NCBI GenBank assembly: GCA_050258815.1
Contig: JBLMZM010000053.1
Location: 50,414 to 114,413, forward strand
From: JAAXKN01 sp050258815
GTDB taxonomy: Bacteria; Bacteroidota; Ignavibacteria; Ignavibacteriales; SURF-24
Reading direction: 5' to 3'
DNA: 64,000 bases
In this document: in pieces, positions 61,045 to 64,000 of the stretch
Layout of the letters: the number at the start of each line of letters is the position of its first letter
Position numbering within the stretch: the first letter of the stretch is position 1
Notes under the pieces: model-generated
The model's database searches: none
Seen by the model: only the letters and a program-made list of their open reading frames with translations
Told to the model about the DNA's origin: nothing
Translations under genes and position numbers: made by a program

Positions 61045-61072
61045 CGGTAAAGGTTTGTAAAAAGATGTCATA
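61045..61072 (-). promoter_or_regulatory. Shared upstream element, copy 2
   Basis: Second copy of the element described at 60471-60497, placed about 90 bases before the HEAT-like gene start, the same strand and nearly the same distance as copy 1. Both copies therefore look like activator or repressor sites of one regulator. Confidence 0.5.
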
Positions 61073-61134
61073 ATATAAAATATTTCTGCCTGAGCACGGA
61101 ACAAATGTTACTTCAGCATGAAATATTATTATTG

Positions 61135-61165
61135 GTATGGATGTATTTCAGCAACACATCCATAC
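61135..61165 (-). terminator. 10-bp hairpin after the two-component genes
   Basis: GTATGGATGT (61135-61144) pairs perfectly with ACATCCATAC (61156-61165) around an 11-base loop, directly after the response regulator stop. The following minus-strand sequence is AT-rich but has no clean T run, so termination may be partial. Confidence 0.55.
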
Positions 61166-61172
61166 TGTGAGA

Positions 61173-61865
61173 CTAATTGGCCAGCAACTTATATCCTATC
61201 CCGTGTACGGTAAGTATTATCTGCGGGTGGTCCTGATCGCTTTCAATTTTCTGCCGTAATTTCAATATGAAGTTATCCACTGTTCTGGTAGTTACTCTTT
61301 CTTCATAACCCCAGATTTCTTTTAACAGGTCATCACGGCTTACGGTTTTATTCCTCTGTTCCCAGAGATAGCGCAGTATCTCATATTCCTTATGCGACAT
61401 CTGTACCGGTTCACCACCCGAAAATGCGGTGTAGGCCGGAAAACTCACGTCCAGTCTTCCTATTTTAATTACGTCCTGCCTGTCACTGCCCGTGTGGCTG
61501 ATATCGCCTCTTCTTAGTATGGCCTTGATTCGCGCAAGCAATTCTCTCAGACTGAATGGCTTGGTAACATAGTCATCTGCTCCCAGTTCCAGTCCCAGTA
61601 CTTTATCTATCTCCTCTCCCTTTGCAGTAAGAAGTATAATGGGAGTAGTAATTCCGTTTTTTCTTATTGTCCTGCATATATCAAATCCTGATAAATTCGG
61701 CAGCATCACATCCAGAAGTATCAGATTGTAATTATGTTCTGAGGCTTTTCTCAACCCCTCGCGGCCCTCCTCTGCACAATCCACCTCATAGCCTTCAAAC
61801 TCAAGGTTATCCTTCAGGCCCATTCGCATATTGATTTCATCCTCAACGATAAGAATTCTGCTCAT
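61173..61865 (-). CDS. OmpR-family response regulator
   Basis: A 230-residue regulator. The receiver (1-120) has LIVEDEINMRMGLKDNLEFE, phosphoacceptor Asp in NLILLDVMLPNLSGFD and Lys in DDYVTKPFSLREL. The C-terminal winged helix has SHKEYEILRYLWEQRNKTVS and TRTVDNFILKLRQKIE. It should bind direct repeats in promoters. It follows its kinase gene by 17 bases. The two shared upstream elements at 60471 and 61045 are the obvious candidate targets. Confidence 0.96.
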   Translation of the reverse strand: MSRILIVEDEINMRMGLKDNLEFEGYEVDCAEEGREGLRKASEHNYNLILLDVMLPNLSGFDICRTIRKNGITTPIILLTAKGEEIDKVLGLELGADDYVTKPFSLRELLARIKAILRRGDISHTGSDRQDVIKIGRLDVSFPAYTAFSGGEPVQMSHKEYEILRYLWEQRNKTVSRDDLLKEIWGYEERVTTRTVDNFILKLRQKIESDQDHPQIILTVHGIGYKLLAN

Positions 61866-61882
61866 CTTTTTCCTCTTGCTTA

Positions 61883-63457
61883 TTACTTTGTATGTGAGTT
61901 TTTATCTTTCGGAAAGAGCAGCCTGAACGAGCTCCCCTGCCCTATAGTGCTCGTGACCTCAATTTTTCCGCCATGCGCGTCCATTACATGTTTCACGAGT
62001 GCCAGTCCCAGTCCCGTACCCTTAACGTTATGCACGTCGCCGGTGGAAACCCGGAAGAATTTTTCAAATATCCGCTGATGGTCCTCCGCAGGAATACCGA
62101 TCCCCTTGTCCTTTACCTCAATAAAAACATATTCGTCTTCAACGCCTGTAAGAATAGTCACCTCTTTCTTCTCACGGCTGTACTTGGCTGCATTGTCAAT
62201 CAGGTTTATTACGGCCTGTGAAACGGCCTCACAATCGGCCTTTATTACAGGCAGCTCCATATCCGGTTCAAAGCCAAAATGAAATCCGTTATTCTGCATA
62301 TGAAACTTGTACGTATTAAATATCTCTTCAACCGGGACATTCAGATCAGCATCTCTCAGGTTATACTTTTTCTTCCCGGCTTCGATTTGTGAAAAGCTCA
62401 GTATCTTGTTCACTATCCTGCTCAGCCGGCCCGCCTCCTGGCTTATTATGCCATAATACTCTTTCTTTTTTTCCTCGGTTCGCACCCTGTCCATTTCAAG
62501 GGTTTCGGCAAACATGCTGATTAAAGCCAATGGCGTCCTGAGCTCGTGCGAAACATTGGAAACAAAATCCGACTTTATCTGCGCCAGGCGCATCTCTTTT
62601 TTTATATTCCGGAACACGAGCCAGATGCCGGCAATAAGAAGTATATTTACACAGGCAACGAGTATGAGACTCATCCTGTACCTGCTTTTTATCAGGTCCC
62701 CTATTGTGACGCCCTTCAGAGTTATACCCAGATTAAATGAGGGCAATAGCCAGAGCGGCCTCATCTGGGCTACCTCGTTTTTAGCACCTCCCTCTGTACT
62801 GTAGACGGCATTATTATTTTGTCCAAGAACGGTGATAATGAACTTACCGCGCGACACTTCCTGAAGCTTGGGAGCCATCTTACTGTAAATAAACCTTTCT
62901 GCATTAATACTGATTCCGCAGATACGGCTGCTGCCGTCATTAGGAAGAAAGACCATTAAACCGGAGAATGCCTGCCCCGGGGAGGTAAGTGTTTCAATCT
63001 TTCTGTATCCGCCCCGGCTATAGGTATAAAGCCGACGTATCCTGGCTTCATTTGTCCTGAATATTTCTTTAAGTTCATTCTTAAGTGCCGCGGAATCATG
63101 TCCTGACTGAATGTTCAGTCCGGAATTAAAGAGGGTAAAATTATTCAGGCCAATGTCATCTGCAAGGAAAACCATGCTTATCGGATTTTCACTAAGGAGC
63201 TTATTTATTCCTGTACCCTGTTCTCCGGGGTTTTCTTCTGCAGCAGACAAACTTATTCTGGCAGCCCAGTCATTAACCACATCCTCAGTATACTGGTTTA
63301 CTGAAAACAGGATTGCATCAAGCTGATTGTTAAGTGTTTCTTCGATCACCCTTTCGTTTACACTGATTGCAGATAATTCATATACCGAAAGGAAGATCAC
63401 TGGTAACAGGACTATCAGGATTAAAATCAGCACTATTTTTCTTACTGGTTTATACAA
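61883..63457 (-). CDS. Membrane sensor histidine kinase
   Basis: A 524-residue kinase with membrane helices at about 7-31 and 263-283 enclosing a large periplasmic sensor domain. The DHp helix has SDFVSNVSHELRTPLALISM with His304; the ATPase has NLIDNAAKYSREKKEVTI, VKDKGIGIPAEDHQRIFEKF and GTGLGLALVKHVMDAHGG. All motifs are intact. It pairs with the OmpR-type regulator downstream. The periplasmic ligand is unknown. Confidence 0.95.
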   Translation of the reverse strand: MYKPVRKIVLILILIVLLPVIFLSVYELSAISVNERVIEETLNNQLDAILFSVNQYTEDVVNDWAARISLSAAEENPGEQGTGINKLLSENPISMVFLADDIGLNNFTLFNSGLNIQSGHDSAALKNELKEIFRTNEARIRRLYTYSRGGYRKIETLTSPGQAFSGLMVFLPNDGSSRICGISINAERFIYSKMAPKLQEVSRGKFIITVLGQNNNAVYSTEGGAKNEVAQMRPLWLLPSFNLGITLKGVTIGDLIKSRYRMSLILVACVNILLIAGIWLVFRNIKKEMRLAQIKSDFVSNVSHELRTPLALISMFAETLEMDRVRTEEKKKEYYGIISQEAGRLSRIVNKILSFSQIEAGKKKYNLRDADLNVPVEEIFNTYKFHMQNNGFHFGFEPDMELPVIKADCEAVSQAVINLIDNAAKYSREKKEVTILTGVEDEYVFIEVKDKGIGIPAEDHQRIFEKFFRVSTGDVHNVKGTGLGLALVKHVMDAHGGKIEVTSTIGQGSSFRLLFPKDKNSHTK

Positions 63458-63547
63458 GCCACCGGTTCCTTTGAAATATGCAGGCTGATAAGATAATAAA
63501 AGCCCGGAAGATTAACAATAAACCGGATCCGGCCGGGATGCTTCATT

Positions 63548-64000
63548 CTATTTATTCATCCCCCAGTCTTCCAGCGGTAAAACCGGCATCGGCTCACCGT
63601 TGTGTTCTATCCTGAATTTCATAAATTCGAGAAATTCATTCTCCCTGTTCTCCAGCCCAAACAGTTTAGGCTGAAGGAAATTCAGGTTAAATAGAGGCAT
63701 ACCAGGATACTGAACAAAGCGTATATCCCTGTCACCTTTAATTCCCGCCTTTTCCTTTGCAATTCTTATTGCCTCACTTAGTCCCCCAATCCTGTCCACC
63801 AGCCCGTTTCTTAAGGCATCCGGTCCGATCCATACCCTTCCCTGCGCGATGGAATCAATATATTCCACGCTGAGCTTTCTGCCTTCGGCAACTTTTGCTA
63901 TAAACTGGTCATAGCTCTTTTTAATGGTATATTCTATCCTCGTACGCTCAGCATTATTCAGCGCCCTGTCAGGCAGACTGATTCCAATAAGGGGTAGTGA
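63548..64000 (-). CDS. sppA: SppA-type signal peptide peptidase, C-terminal part
   Basis: The frame is open from the stop at 63548 to the window edge at 64000 without interruption, so this is the last 150 residues of a longer gene whose start lies outside. The text YDQFIAKVAEGRKLS, then IAQGRVWIGPDALRNGLVDR and IGGLSEAIRIAKEKAGI, is the conserved C-terminal core of S49 SppA proteases, which cut remnant signal peptides in the membrane. The catalytic Ser/Lys region is not fully inside the window. A start at 63868 would be internal and false. Confidence 0.88.
   Translation of the reverse strand, partial: SLPLIGISLPDRALNNAERTRIEYTIKKSYDQFIAKVAEGRKLSVEYIDSIAQGRVWIGPDALRNGLVDRIGGLSEAIRIAKEKAGIKGDRDIRFVQYPGMPLFNLNFLQPKLFGLENRENEFLEFMKFRIEHNGEPMPVLPLEDWGMNK

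Noticed and set aside
63548..63868. A complete 106-residue protein starting at 63868
   Set aside because: The frame is open up to the window edge and the upstream residues continue the SppA family sequence, so the start is internal.

Overview
The window comes from a flagellated Gram-negative bacterium, most likely of the Bacteroidota/Chlorobi side of the tree and Ignavibacteria-like. It encodes P- and L-ring proteins (FlgI, FlgH), so it has an outer membrane, and many SpoIIE-type phosphatases and PAS/GAF kinases. One intergenic region carries a Bacteroidota-like -7 box (TATCTTTG). Genes are tightly packed with Shine-Dalgarno sequences and frequent start/stop overlaps. The lineage is inferred from gene content and was not tested against a database. 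I see no rRNA, tRNA, CRISPR array, insertion sequence or prophage.

Region 1 (1-12.7 kb) is signalling. A PAS histidine kinase and an unknown partner lie at the left edge. Next comes a minus-strand run: ECF sigma factor, an unknown single-pass membrane protein, three SpoIIE/PP2C phosphatases with different sensor halves, a STAS anti-anti-sigma protein and an RsbW-like kinase. A second STAS gene is divergent. This looks like a partner-switching hub in which several inputs converge on one STAS/kinase pair.

Region 2 (12.8-31.3 kb) is mixed housekeeping and accessory: purA, a cell-wall amidase followed by a membrane histidine kinase, a DegT-type aminotransferase, an Nramp-like transporter with altered metal-site motifs, a small GIY-YIG protein, a double-DUF305 exported protein, a B12-type radical SAM protein with an odd cysteine spacing, tcdA, a TatD-family hydrolase, a broken small exported gene, a double PRC-barrel protein, mug, and a DUF362/DUF6599 pair. 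Several intergenic regions hold strong palindromes.

Region 3 (31.4-50.7 kb) is one long minus-strand motility cluster. From its 5' end it runs: a small membrane protein, a sigma-28 lacking region 3, two HDOD proteins, a degenerate histidine kinase, a hexapeptide-repeat membrane protein, FliK-like, FlhB-like, flgF, flgG, flgA, flgH, flgI, an flgJ-lytic transglycosylase fusion, flgN, flgK, flgL, motA/motB (set 2, heavily overlapping), fliW, csrA, a receiver-HPt protein, motA/motB (set 1), a lone receiver and a receiver fused to a DHp helix pair. Sigma-28 would transcribe late genes, FliW/CsrA would set flagellin translation, and the stand-alone phosphorelay parts probably tune motility.

Region 4 (50.9-59.2 kb) is a six-gene complex-I-like membrane complex related to group 4 hydrogenases, led by an HTH-PTS EIIA regulator. 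Its large subunit lacks the nickel-iron cysteines, so it is better called an energy-converting hydrogenase-related (Ehr) complex than a hydrogenase.

Region 5 (59.3-64 kb) holds a two-component system, two exported proteins that share an upstream DNA element, and the C-terminal part of an SppA protease cut by the window edge. The best candidates for something undescribed are the phosphatase hub, the motility phosphorelay with its dead kinase and trimmed sigma-28, and the shared element next to the two-component system.
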